Positions 48,101 through 59,413 of a DNA stretch of 64,000 nucleotides are shown piece after piece. The stretch spans positions 1-64,000 of the forward strand of contig BRXU01000043.1 of NCBI GenBank assembly GCA_030267565.1, written 5' to 3'. The notes below the pieces were generated by a model. The model was not told the DNA's origin, made no database searches, and saw only the letters and a program-made list of their open reading frames with translations. Within the stretch, counting starts at the first letter, position 1. Every line of letters starts with the position of its first letter. The DNA comes from Pleodorina starrii (Eukaryota > Chlorophyta > Chlorophyceae > Chlamydomonadales > Volvocaceae). A program made the position numbers and the translations under genes.

Positions 48101-51100
48101 TGCAGCAACTCGTGTACGATACCGTTGACGCCAACGGAATGACCTCGGGTGGGTGGCGGTTGGGAGCGGTTACGGGGTAGTTGGTGGTTACTGGTTAGGG
48201 CGGGGTTCAGGAGGGCATGGGGGGGATAGGGTGGGGGGAGGGCGGGGCGGGGGACGTGTTGTGAGTGGGTTGCGGGTCCGGGGGGAGGAAGGGGAGGGGG
48301 GGGAGGGGCAGGATTTTGAAGCGACGGTTGGTTAGTTGGTGGGTGGGTGGGTTGGTTGCAGCCTCGGTTGTGTTGGAAGGTGCGGTGCCGCCTCCCCTCC
48401 CCTCCCCTCCCCTCCCCTCCCCTCCCTCTCCTCGCCTCCCCTCCCTCTCCTCCCCTCCCCTCCCCCCCCCGCCCCTCAAACCCCTCCCTCCCCCGCCCCT
48501 CCCCTCCCCTCCCCTCCCCTCCCCTCCCCTCCCCTCCCCTCCCCTCCCCTCCCCTCCCCTCCCCTCCCCTCCCCTCCCCTCCCCTACCCCTCCCCTCCCC
48601 TCCCCTCCCCTCCCCTCCCCTCCCCTCCCCTCCCCTCCCCTCCCCTCCCCTCCCCTCCCCTCCCCTCCCCTCCCCTCCCCTCCCCTCCCCTCCCCTCCCC
48701 TCCCCTCCCCTCCCCTCCCCTCCCCTCCCCTCCCCTCCCCTCCCCTCCCCTCCCCTCCCCTCCCCTCCCCTCCCCTCCCCTCCCCTCCCCTCCCCTCCCC
48801 TCCCCTCCCCTCCCCTCCCCTCCCTCCCCCTCCCCTCCCCTCCCCTCCCCTCCCCTAAAACCCCTCCCCTCCCCTCCCCTTCCTCCTCCCCCCCTCAGGT
48901 GTCCACATTCGATTGATGGCGACTCGCGGTCTGAAGCCCACCCCCTACCAGAACCCCGACATCACAATCGGCCAACCCACCATCGTCATCATACCCGAGT
49001 ACAAGGTGGGGGGGCGGGGGGGGCGGTGTGTGTGTGTGGGGGGGGGCGGCTCGGAAGGGGGTGGAGGCGCTCGGTCCCCCCGCATCCGCGGCCACACAAC
49101 CCGGGCGTGTGGGTGTCTCAGTGCGACGCGGCGCCACCACTTGCTGTTTGCCGGGCAGCAGCTGCAGCTGCCCTCCCCCCCCCTCGTCTCCCGGGCTGCG
49201 GCCGGTGCGAACAATGGCCCCCCCCGCAACGTATCCACTATCCAGCCGCCGTCATTGCGCTCCCCCTCCTGCTGTGCACACTTCCCCTCCTCCCCCCCTC
49301 GCCCCCCCCCCTCCCCCTCCAGGAGCCCTCCCCGGTGCCTCGCGAGGTGGGCATCCGGCTCTTCACCGTACATGTACGACGCGGCGCTCCTGACGTACAA
49401 GATCCGGGCTGGAACTCCCACTCCAAACTCAACTGCATCGCCGCGTGCATCCAGGTGGGGCTGGGGGGGTGGGGGTGGGGCTGTGGGGGGTGGGGGTGGG
49501 GCTGTGTGTGCGTGTGTGTGTATGTACGGAGAGTGGGGTTCTGAGGTGGAGCGTGCGTTACACCACCACCCATATACACACACGCCCCCCTCCCCTCACA
49601 CACGCCTCCTCCTCCCTCCCTCCCCTCCCCCCCTCCCTCCCTCCCCTCCCCCCCTCCCTCCCTCCCTCCCTCCCCCCCCCCTGGACTCAGGCCAACAAGG
49701 CGGGTGCTGACGAGGCGCTCATGTTGGACCCCCAGGGCTTCGTGGCCACTTGCAACTCAACAAACTTCTTCATTGTCAGAAAGTTAGTGGGGGGGAGAGG
49801 GGCGGGGGGGGGTCGGGAGAACGGATACCTGGGGGGAAGTGGGGGGGAAGTGGGGAGGAGGGGAGTGGGGAGGGTGGTGGTGGAGGGCGGGGTGGGGTGA
49901 GATGGCTCGAAGGGTGAGGACGGTCTGCGCCCGGGTTGTGTGGTCACAGCGGATGAGGGGGGACGGGGGGACGGGTTGGACGGGAGGAAGGGAGGACCCC
50001 TTCAACTCCCCACTCCTCATCCGCACTCCGCTAAGCGCCCGAACCGCCCTTCGAGCCTCCGAAACGTTCGAAGCTCCGAAACCCCACATCACCCAAGCCC
50101 CGGACCCCCGACTCCCTTTTTCCCAACTCCCCTCCCGCCCGACCCCCCGAACCCCCCCCCTCCCCCTCCTCCCCCTCCTCCCCCCCCAGGGGTGAGGTGT
50201 GGGCCCCCAGTCCCCGCCACCAGCTGCAGGGCATCACTCGGGCCCGGGTACTGCAGCTGTGCCGCCAGTACGACATACCCGCCCGGGAGACGGACTTCTA
50301 TCTGACTCAGGTGACCCCGGGGGGTGGGGAAGGGGGCACTGGGGGGAGGGGAGGGGGGAGGCGGGGGGAGAGGGGAGGGGGGAGGGGGCAAAGAGGGGGG
50401 GCAGGGGCAGGGCCAGGGCCAGGGCCGGGTGGAAGGGAGCTGACGGCGCTCTAGCTCTCACTTCTCTTCACAACTCAGTTAGGGGCAGCTCCCCACATAC
50501 GTACGTCTGTCTGCTTGGCCCCACTCTCCTCCTCCTCCTCCTCCTCCTCCTCCTCCTCCCCCTCCTGTTAAAATGGGGGGCTTCATGGTTTTCTTTGGTC
50601 CTCTCTGTGCCTGCTGACGGCTGCAACCATTATGTACCAACTTCGCACATGTACACAAATGTATACAAACCTCCTTCGCCCCCCTTCCGCGTCTGTCCCT
50701 TCGCTGCGATGCCTCTTCTCTTACCACCCCTCCCTCCCTGCCCCATGAAACACACCACACACGCACACACACGCACACACACGCACACACACGCGTTTTC
50801 CTCCTCCCTCCCCACATGCACACCCGCTTCCCCCCCACACACACACTCTCTCTCCCTCCCCCCTATGCCCCCCACATGCCCCCCCCCACACGCCCTCCCC
50901 CCCCCGCATGCCCCCCCCTCCAGGTGTACAGCGCCGATGAGGCCTTCGTGACCGGCACCTTCGCCGGAGTCATCCCGGTGGTGGCGGTGGACGGACGAAC
51001 CATCGGCAGCGGCAGCAGGGGCCCCCTGGCCACCCGACTGCAGACCCTGTACACGGCCTTTGTTGACAGCTACTGCGCGGGGGGCCGGAGGACGATGTAG
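42158..51100 (+). CDS. Sulfotransferase-like / class-IV PLP aminotransferase fusion (plant BCAT-like, DAAT type)
   Basis: Fourteen exons: 42158-42340, 43335-43562, 44032-44112, 44770-44807, 45203-45384, 45558-45725, 46360-46550, 46753-46840, 48011-48148, 48899-49005, 49323-49454, 49691-49782, 50190-50310 and 50924-51100. Phases agree, giving 641 residues. Residues 1-240 form the P-loop sulfotransferase-like domain ([48 protein letters not shown]) found at the N-terminus of land-plant branched-chain aminotransferase-like proteins. Residues about 340-641 form the fold-type IV PLP enzyme: [20 protein letters not shown]503 in NSHSKLN as Schiff-base lysine, [29 protein letters not shown], and TRLQTLY near the end. 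The family acts on branched-chain or D-amino acids; substrate here is unknown. Odd: a His/Asn/Pro-rich linker (about 306-330) between domains. The start at 42158 is the first ATG of the frame. Confidence 0.94.
45801..45839 (+). repeat. Intron repeat family B copy (aminotransferase-like intron 6)
   Basis: Contains TTACCGTTCACGG and CGCGAATAACCC. A second copy lies 155 bp on at 45957-45994 in the same intron. Others are at 5440-5477 (WD40 gene intron, antisense to it) and 31047-31074 (kinase intron, 3' half), with partial copies at 27738, 28188 and, on the complement, 15280-15294. Confidence 0.8.
47166..47701. repeat. CTTCC pentanucleotide array in aminotransferase-like gene intron 8
   Basis: About 107 uninterrupted perfect copies of CTTCC (535 bp) lie in the intron between exons 8 and 9. 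The absence of any substitution indicates recent expansion or active homogenisation. Its long Pro/Phe/Ser and Gly/Arg/Glu/Lys open frames are artefacts. Confidence 0.97.
48391..48879. repeat. CCCCT pentanucleotide array in aminotransferase-like gene intron 9
   Basis: About 85-90 copies of CCCCT with scattered interruptions (CTCG, TACCCC, CTAAAACCC) fill the intron between exons 9 and 10. Unlike the array in intron 8 it is imperfect, so probably older. Confidence 0.95.
50529..50561. repeat. CCT trinucleotide run
   Basis: About 10-11 copies of CCT/CTC lie in the last intron of the aminotransferase-like gene. Confidence 0.85.
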
Positions 51101-53404
51101 CAGCACCAGCAGCAGCAGCACCAGCAGCACAAAGCAGCAGCGCAAAGCAGCAGCAGCAGCAGGGGGGGAAGGGCTGTGGGGGCTGCGCCGATGTGGCGTC
51201 GACGGGCGGTAAAGCTTCAGCTGGCACAGCAAAGCGAAGCGGCGGCTGGGGCTGCGGCTGGCGACCGCTGGGAGGGGGCTGAGAGGGGGTACCGGTAAAT
51301 GGAGAGATACGGTACCGCAGCGAAGGGACGGAGACGGCGATGATGGGGTGGGGGCCCGATGATGGAGGGCTCAAACCGCGTGTGTGTGTGGGGGGGGGGG
51401 AAGGCTGCCCTCGTGTGTGTGTCTGTGTGTGTGCACCTCCCACCTTACACCCTGCGCTGAGCGGGCGGAGAGGGGGGGGGGCGGGGGAGGGGCCAGGGGG
51501 GGCGCTGCCACGGGGGCAATGGACAGGTGCGGAGGTGGGGGGAAGGGAGGGGGGTGCGAGTGCGGTGGGGCGGTGGGGTCGTGGGGAGGGCGGGCGTGTC
51601 ATCACGGTAAGTCGTACGGCAGTGTCATGTCGTGTCGTGTCACGTCATGTGTTATCGTTGATGTCATGTCGTACATCTCAACGGCGCGCTGAAGACTGGC
51701 GGCGCAACGGAAGCGGTTGTGATTGCAGTAGTGGTGGGCGGGCGGTAACTGCCGTACAGTACTGCTGCGGGCGGGTGTCTGTCTGCTGCGGCTGCTGCGG
51801 CTGTCCCGGCATATCGCTACCAGACAGACACCGGGACAGCAGCCGCAGCACTGACATGCGCGGGTCTACCCTGTCGTCATCAGCACGCGTGTGTGTGTAT
51901 AGATGTGTGCGGCTGTGTGTCTCCATGCGGGCGCGACTCCCTCTCTGGTCGTGACTCACCCTTTCCGAGCGCGCCGTATCGTGATGTGGCCTCATCAGGA
52001 CATACGTCCTCTCACTCGCTCCCAATCACACACGCGCGGGTGGACCAACGGACGGACGCACAAGAGCTTGGCGGTCACCGGCAGTCGGGCCCCCGGGGGT
52101 GGTCTGAGGGTGACCCCACCGGGGGGGGGATATCCACGTATAGGGGGGGGGTGGCCGAGAGCCCAGTCACCGGCAGGCAGACATGGACATACACACACAC
52201 ACAGACGGACAGACGGACAGACAGGCCATGAGTGCTGTGTTGGTTGACACTGTGTGGCAGCCTCGCCGCCCGGATGATGGGGGCGAACGAGGGAGGAGGC
52301 CGTGCGGCGCTCCAGGGGGGCATGGAGCGGGGGTGGAGCCAAGGGCGCATTGGGTCAATGCCGCGGATGGAGTCCCTTCGCACCACCCGGGGGGGGGGCT
52401 GGGGGGGGGGCTGACAGCCCGTACCGTATTCGAAGTCCGCAGGGCACTGATGGCCTTTGTGGGGTGTGTGTTTTGTTTTGTTGTTTGGGGGGCCCAGGAG
52501 GGCACGTCGGCCTCCCAATGCCTGGCGCTGCTCCTCGTCTCCCTGCTGGTGGACTCATGGGTGGCGCTGCACTGCCCGACCAGCTGGGCCCCTGGCCCTG
52601 TCCTCCTGGCCCCCGGGGGTTTGGAGGACTGCGCTGGAGGCCCCACCGGAGGCTCCACTGTAACAACAACAAAAGCAACAAAAACAGCAGCAATAATAAC
52701 AACAATAACACAAACGACGAGGACGACGACGTCGGCGGCGGCGGCGGCCGGTGGAGCCGCGCGGGCCGTTGGCAGGCTTGGAGCGAGATGAGCGAGGGAG
52801 AGTTACTCGGCACCAGGCGACGTTGGTGGTGTGCTGTGGTTGGGGTGTGGCACATTACCGGCGCGGACTGGTTTTTCTGCGTCCTGCCTGTCTGGGTGGG
52901 CGCAGGGAGGGCGCTGGGGGGGGCAACATCGATGGGAGCCGAGGAGGAGGACAGCGTGCTGCACGCGCTGCACGCGCTGGGATCACTAACCGCAGCCTAA
53001 CGAAAACCCAAGTGCGGTGCCGTCAGAGGCGCATTTTTACAAAGATTTATGCAAATTGTAATCAATGCGTTTGGCAGTCGCAGCGTCTTGTTCCTGCAGC
53101 CATCACGCGATTCGTGGTCATCGAGTAAGTTACCGTTGGTGGCCGGTCGTGCGTCGTGCAGCGACTCCCGCCATTCAGTCTGCCGAAGCTATCTATCGTA
53201 GTTTGCGCCACCCACAGCTTAAGCAGCTGAAAGGACGTGGGGAACAAATATTGCCCTTTCATAGCCACGCTTTGTGGGCCATAACCAACTAACTCTCGGT
53301 CACGCGCTGCGCTTACGCCGTGCGCGTGTTCGCCGCCAGAAGCCGCAGACTCCGGCCCGGTTTGTTTCTTCGGTAGGGACTGTTAGTTGCTTTTTGCAGC
53401 GGAC
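51101..53404. other. Intergenic: 3' region of aminotransferase-like gene and VIT promoter
   Basis: No gene is recognised. CAG/GCA triplet runs follow the stop (51,100-51,165). A reverse copy of an intron repeat family lies at 51306-51335. A long imperfect hairpin is at about 51,784-51,851. Open frames of up to 232 codons (52.2-53.0 kb) have no domains. A TGTAA motif lies at about 52,659. From 53,000 composition is more balanced, as in the other promoter regions here. Confidence 0.5.
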
Positions 53405-56400
53405 ATGGCGACGAATGCTGGCGACCAGGAGGCGCCGCTAATCAATGACGCCGGCAGCAGCAGCTCCGACGAGCATGTGCATTACATTCATCGAGCTCCT
53501 TGGCTGAGGGCCTTCATCCTTGGCGCTAATGATGGCCTTGTGAGTGCGGAGAAGGCTCCCAAGGTAGCGGTTTCGTTTGCATGCGGGGTATCATGGTCGT
53601 TGGAGGGCGTTGTGCTTGCTGCTTGGCGGCATAGCCCGTCGCCCTGAGTTGTTTTTTTTGGAACGATGCATGCAACGGTAATTGACTGGCCGGTCCAGTT
53701 CTGCGCCAGGGTCTCCCCGGACGTAGCCGCCAAATTTCTACTATTTTCGGCCATGGCGCGCCGTTGGCTTGCCCTTCCGCTCTTTCCCGCGAGCATACAC
53801 GCCGCTTGTGCCTCAGTTTCGCGCCTGCCAATATAGCAGGCGACCTCTCAGCCGCTGCAGTGCGTGCTCCGTTGAGCCATCCCACATCCCTCCCTCATCC
53901 TCTTTCCCCTCCCGCCCCCCTTTCCGATCTTCAGGTCTCCGTGGCGGCGCTGATGCTGGGTGTGGGCGGCGGTAGCGAGTCCCTCTCCACCATGCGACTG
54001 GCGGGTGGGTGGGTGCGCTGTGTGCTCGTGTTGCGGCAACCAGTCTCAACCCAAGACTGCACCTCCCCCTCCTCCTCGGCCGTTCTTATAAAACTCAACC
54101 CCCCCTGCAAACACACCCTTCACCCCTCAACACCCCCCACCCCAGGTGTTGCCTCCTGGATCGCCGGGGCCCTGAGCATGGCGGTCGGGGAGTACATCTC
54201 CGTGGCGTCACAGGTACGGCAACCGTACATACACACGTGCCGCACCACCCCGTGTCGCCGTGTTCCCGACGGCGCTCCCCCCGCCCCCGCCCCCACTCGC
54301 CCCTATGACCCGCCCGCACGTGGGCCCTTCATCGGCCCGCCCGCCCCTCCCTCCCTCCCTCCCTCCCTGCCACCCCCTCCTTTCCCTCTCTTGTCCCCCC
54401 TCTCCCCTCCCCTCCCAGCGAGATACGGAGGAGGCGGATATTGAGAAGGAGCGGCAGCAGCAGTTGAGGGGACCGGTGGCTCGGGCCCGGGAGCTGATGG
54501 TGGGGCCGGGGGGGGATCGGGGGGGAACCCGGGTGTGTGTGGGGGGTGGGGGTGGGGGGTGAAAGGGTGGAATGCGGATTGGGTGACGGAGGGTGGGCGG
54601 AGGGAAGCGGCATGGGGAAAGCGAAATGGGGTCCTGGGCAGGCTGGAGGGGGGATCGCCGGGTGGGTAGACGATCCCCGCCCCGGCCGCTGCTGCTGGTA
54701 TCGCCGCGATTCACCGCTGCTAGGCACTGATCCACCTCAGCACATCACCTCCATCGCCTCCATCGGGCCCCATTGGGCCCCATCGGCTGCGGGGTCCATC
54801 CCGACCAAGGATCACCGACAGACAGCAACAGCAACAGCAACAGCAACGCCCTCGTGGGGACCGGCCGCTCTGTGATGTGCTCGCGTGCCGCTGCTGCTGC
54901 CGCTGCTGCTGCGCTCTGACGTCGTTCCCAGATCTTCCCACCCAACCACCCCCCCTCCCTCCCCCCTCCCTCCCCCCTCCCTCCCCCTCCCCCTCTCCCC
55001 TCTCCCCTCCCTACCCCCCCCCTCCCTCCCCCTCCCCCTCCCCTCCCCCCTGTTTCTTTCTTGCAAATTCACTCTTCAAAAATCCCCCCCTCCCTCCCCC
55101 CTCCCCCCCCCTCCCCCCCCCTCCCCCCCCTCCCTCCCCCCCCCCTCCCTCCCCCTCCCCCCCCCTCCCTCCCTCCCTCCCCTCCCCTCTCCCCTCCCTC
55201 CCTCCCCCTCCCCCTCCCCTCCCCCTCCCCTCCCCCTCCCCCTCCCCCTCTCCCCTCCCCCTCTCCCCTCCCCTCCCCCTCCCCCCTCCCCCTCTCCCCT
55301 CCCGGGATCTGCTCAGGAGTTGAGAGACATTTACATCAAACGGGGTCTGGATCCGGATCTAGCTCAAAAGGTGGCGGAACAGCTCACGGAGAAGGTGAGC
55401 TGGGGGGGAGGGAGGTGGGGGAGGGGTGGGTGGGGGGGGGATCCCAAGGGGGGGGGAAAAGAGGGAGAGGGCGGTTCCCGCGTGGCCCATCCACCCGGTG
55501 GCCCGAAACGTGGCCCGAAACGCCACAAAACGAAACAGGGTAGCCTGCGGGCGGTGTTGCCCGAAGCGCGGCTGAGGGGTGGGAGGAGGGCAGGTGGCGC
55601 ATCCACCGCCCGAAGCGCCAGCCGCCTGTCCGGATGCAGCTGCTGCCAATCTGTCACACATGCCGACATACGGTACCCCAAGGCCCGAAACACAAGGTGA
55701 TTACTCCGCGGGTGGGTGGGTGGTGGGTCAGCTCTGTATACTGCCCGCGCCCCCCGCCCCGCCCGGATCCGCCGCCCACTCGTTCATCTTGCACGAATTC
55801 CCCCACCGTCTCGCACCGTCTGGATCTCTTGCGTACGAGTTTTGGATCCATTTGTGTTACGGTACGGCTGCAGGACGTGATTCGGGCTCACGCGCGGGAC
55901 GAGCTGGGTATCGACATGGACGAGCTGGCGAATCCGCTGCAGGCGGCCGTGGTTTCGGCGCTGGCCTTCACCGCGGGTGGGTGGGTCGAAAGCCGGGTGT
56001 GTGTGTATAAGGGGGGGGAGGGGGGGGAAGGGGGAGAGAGGAGGTTTCTCGGAATGTCGTCAGCGAGGGTGAGGGAGGAGAGGGGAAGTTGGAGCGGCTT
56101 ATCTCGAGGAGGCAAGGCGGCATTGGACACGAAATCCAGATCTAAATCCAGATCCAGATCCAGGGGGGATCCCGAGGAGGAGGAGGAGGTTGTTGATGTA
56201 CGACGGCGCGCACGAGATTTCCAAAGCGCGTGCCCCAGCCTCAGCCGCATCCCACCCATCCACCTCCCCGCACCGCACCCTTCACCTCTCCCGCCCCCGC
56301 CCCCTCACCCCACACCCCTCACACCCTCCCTCCCTGCCTGCTGCTGCTGCTGCCCCCCCCCCTCAGGCGCCCTGATTCCTCTGCTTGCGGGTGCCTTCCT

Positions 56401-57106
56401 GGCTGACTTCCAGATGCGTCTGATTGCGGTGGCGGCTGCCTCAGTGGTGGGGCTGGCGGCGTTCGGACTGACGGGGTCGCTGCTGGGGGGGGCGCGACCC
56501 ATTGTGGGCTCGTTGAGGGTGAGTGCGGGGAGGGGGAGGGGAGGGAGGGAGCGGTTGGTAGTGGCGTAACCCTAAGAGAAACCGCACGCAGGGAGGGCGG
56601 GGATGGGTGGGACGTAAGGGGCGAAACGGGCCGGGCAGCACTGGAGTGGGGGTGGGGGAGTAATTAGGTGGGTTAGGGGCGGGGGTGGGGTGGGGTGGGT
56701 TCCAGGTAGCTGGGTTGCCGCTCGGTGGGGTGGGAGGGAGTCGGGGGGGGGGGCTGAGTGGGCTCCGGCTTGTGATTTGCCGTTACTGCCCCAATGAGGG
56801 GGGCTTCCTTCCTCACATGGAGAGAGGGGGGGAGGGGGCCGACTGCCGGCTTGGTTTCCAAACAAAGTGGCGGTGTTGCTGCTGCAACCATCACTACCGG
56901 GGTACATAACCCCCCTCTATTGCCGCGCTCTCTCCTCCTGCCGCCTACAAACCTTAAAACCCTGAAACTCCAAAACCCTAAAACCCTAAAACTCTAAAAC
57001 CCTGCCTCCCCCGCCCGCCCCTCAGGTGCTGTTGGGCGGCTGCATGGCGATGGCCATCACCTTCGGGGTGGGGCACGTGCTGGGGGCGAATCCCGACGCC
57101 TTGTGA
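53405..57106 (+). CDS. VIT: VIT/CCC1-family vacuolar iron (manganese) transporter
   Basis: Eight exons: 53405-53539, 53935-54004, 54146-54213, 54419-54499, 55317-55394, 55874-55976, 56367-56518 and 57026-57106. Phases agree, giving 255 residues, the family's usual size. The hydrophilic N-terminus leads into WLRAFILGANDGLVSVAALM (span 1). Then come ALSMAVGEYISVASQRDTEEADI (span 2 plus the signature), a charged cytosolic segment (LRDIYIKRGLDPDLAQKVAEQL, then HARDELGID), and three more hydrophobic spans (about 165-187, 196-220, 230-250), making five in all. The family exports Fe2+/Mn2+ from the cytosol into vacuoles or related acidic stores by H+ exchange. The charged loop between spans 2 and 3 corresponds to the metal-binding domain of VIT1. 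Metal preference cannot be read from the sequence. Confidence 0.95.
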
Positions 57107-58750
57107 ACCCTTGATCTGTCGTGATCTGTCGTATTTTAATGCAAGCGTCGTACAGAAATGGACGGCAAACGAGTGTCTCGAAGTGCGTGACGGACGATGG
57201 TGGGGGTGGGGATGTAGAGAGAGAAATGGGGGACAGTGGTGGAGGACGGGGGTGTCGTACTTACTTCCTCACTGACTGAATGGCTGACTGGCTCACTGGC
57301 AGGCTGGGGGAAGGGGCCGGTCTCTTCTCGCCGTGCCTCGCCCCGTTTAGCGTTGCCTCGTCCTCTCTTGCCTTGTCTTGTCTGCTTTCCACTCCATGGG
57401 ATTGCGTTGCTATGCAGGGGGTGGGGGGTGGGGTGGGGGTTACCCAGCGTGATCTGTAGTTTGTGCCTCGAGTGGGGTTGGGGCGCGTCGTTGTGAGGCA
57501 GGGGGACAGGGTGGGCGCGGTGGGGAGAGGCAGGAGGCTGTGTGCGTGTGTATGTGTGTGTGTCGTTTGTACGGAGGAGCGAGAGTGGAGCTGGAAGGGG
57601 GAATGGCGAAAGGGGGAGGGAGGGAGGGACAATCTCAAGGGTGTGTGTGAAGGGGGGGGCGCGGGAAAGAGCAATGCGACTCTTGGATGGGAGTATGGGA
57701 GGATGGGGGGAGACCCGGGAGCCCTCAGGCCTCGACGTTGGCCGCTGAGCCAGCCTCAAGTTGCGGTACGACACCTGTGTGTGTACGGCTGACTGACTCC
57801 GATCCAATTTGCGTCATCTCATTCTGAAAGCTCCGACGTTGGGACGTTGGGCCCACCATCCCCTCATACACCCCCGTTCAATCGTTGGGTGGGCTGGCGG
57901 TACCACATCAACGACAACGACCCGGGGCTCGTAGTCTTCAGACAGCTAGATCAGGGAAGCAACGACGCCTAACCAACCTTAAAATGGGCCCCACCCCCCC
58001 TCACACGGATAGCCGCATGGGGGCCCAAGTGCGCTGATTCACAGGCGTCCCAGAGCCGACGTACCCGTACCTGCCAGGCGCGCAGGCAGCTGCAACGCGC
58101 ACGCCTGCGGCCGAGCACGTCAGTGTGCAGGCCAGAGCCAGCAGCACCCTGCATTCTCACGCCCTCGTCCACATTCACATCCACGCGCGAGAGCCCGGGC
58201 GGGCCTCAGCGCCCCTCCCTCCCCTCCGAGTTCAGCCCACACCCTTTAGTTAGCCTCGTGTTGCCACCTCTTGAGCCCTTAGGGGTCATGGCAGAACTTG
58301 GGTATCCCCGGGTCGGGCTAGGTGAGTAGCGCCCTTGTGGCGAAAGGGAGGCCGCGCGTGGATGGTTTGCGCCCAAAACGGACTGTCCATGCCGCAAGCC
58401 GACTGGCTACCATCTGCGCGCTCTCGTGGTGAGGCCAGGCCCGTGCCGCGCCTTCACATTCGTCCGGATGACAGGCCGGCCGTGTACTACGCACTGAAAT
58501 TGCATCGCGAAATACCGTAAGATTCCGCATATTTGCCTTCATGATGCATATGGCATCGTGCCCCCAAAGCTCTCGGGTCCTGGCGTACGTACCTGGCCGA
58601 TCACCGTACAAATCCTTAGAGTTGGAGTTTAGCTGGCAGCGCGGACTCACAACACTATCCTGCACCGCTGCAATAAACGTTGCAGGCATATAATTTGCAC
58701 TGGAGTCTATCTGTCTTCTTCGACCTCGTCTCTCAAGCTTCATTCAACAG
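57107..58750. other. Intergenic: VIT 3' region and leader of the next gene; contains a dispersed repeat
   Basis: It starts with the VIT 3' region. A block at 57448-57668 recurs at 61803-62015. No gene is recognised; open frames are short and lack domains. The last 100 bp (58,650-58,750) are less GC-rich and lead into the ATG at 58751. Confidence 0.5.
57448..57668 (+). repeat. Dispersed repeat, copy 1
   Basis: Runs from GCGTGATCTG through GGACAGGGTGGGCGCGGTGG and GTCGTTTGTACGGAGGAGCG to GACAATCTCAAGGGTGTGTG. Copy 2 is at 61803-62015 in the same orientation with only a few substitutions and small indels. Confidence 0.9.
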
Positions 58751-59413
58751 ATGGCGCTCCGGTTTTTCTTCCTCAAGGCCGTCCAGCCCGTCACTGCCCG
58801 GAGCTCGCTCATTGGTGCAAATCGCTTTATGGAGCGTTTGGGCAGCAAGCTCGGAGCAGCAGCCACGCCCTCGGCCATGTGCGCAATCACCAAAGCGCCG
58901 GGCTACGCGGACGAAGGGCGCCTCGTCAGCCACATCAATGGATTTTGCTGGCTTAACGGCAAAGAGCTTCAGCGCAAGTTTCAGCGCTACGAGTTTTCGG
59001 CAAACGAGGAGCAGCTCCTCAGCCGCATGGGCAACTTCAGCGGAGCAGCGGCCACGCCCTCGGCCATCACCCAGGCGCAGGGCTACGCCGACGATGAGCG
59101 CCTCGTCAGCCACATGAATGGCTTTTGCTGGCTTAGCGGCAAGAAGCTTCATCGCAAGTTTCAGCCCTACGAGTTTTCGGCAAACGAGGAGCGGCTCCTC
59201 AGCCGCACGAGCAACTTCGGCAAGAAGTCAGCTGATCGCCCGCGCTGCAACCTGGTGGCCAAGGATAAGGTGCCCGCTGCATCCGCTGCATGCGTCCGCA
59301 GCGGCTGCAACCTGTCGGTGAAGAGCGCCGAGCAAAAGGTAAGTCACGAGCATCAAGCTCCCCGGTACATGCGAGACACGGCTTCCTCCAAGGCGAAGCG
59401 CGTGGTTCAGTAA
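58751..59413 (+). CDS. Unrecognised protein with internal duplication and presequence-like N-terminus
   Basis: The ATG at 58751 opens a 220-codon frame to TAA at 59411-59413. A strong donor (AAG/GTAAGT at 59338) suggests that exon 1 may end after 196 residues, with the rest of the gene past the tandem array. Residues 1-35 are basic and hydrophobic without acidic residues until E29 (MALRFFFLKAV...), like an organelle-targeting peptide. Residues about 36-95 and 98-155 are a duplication, each containing GYAD, LVSH, NGFCWL.GK, RKFQ.YEFSANEE.LLSR. A Cys-containing basic tail follows. I do not recognise the family. High identity of the two halves at DNA level implies a recent duplication. Real expression is unproven. 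Confidence 0.5.
   Translation: MALRFFFLKAVQPVTARSSLIGANRFMERLGSKLGAAATPSAMCAITKAPGYADEGRLVSHINGFCWLNGKELQRKFQRYEFSANEEQLLSRMGNFSGAAATPSAITQAQGYADDERLVSHMNGFCWLSGKKLHRKFQPYEFSANEERLLSRTSNFGKKSADRPRCNLVAKDKVPAASAACVRSGCNLSVKSAEQKVSHEHQAPRYMRDTASSKAKRVVQ

Noticed and set aside
47011..48180. Long Pro/Phe/Ser or Gly/Arg/Glu/Lys repeat frames (up to 500 codons)
   Set aside because: Translation of a perfect pentamer array within an intron; a 5-bp unit is open in several frames at once.
52183..53000. Open frames of 200-232 codons between the aminotransferase-like and VIT genes
   Set aside because: Low-complexity Thr/Ala and Gly/Trp content, no domain, no phase-consistent partner exons.
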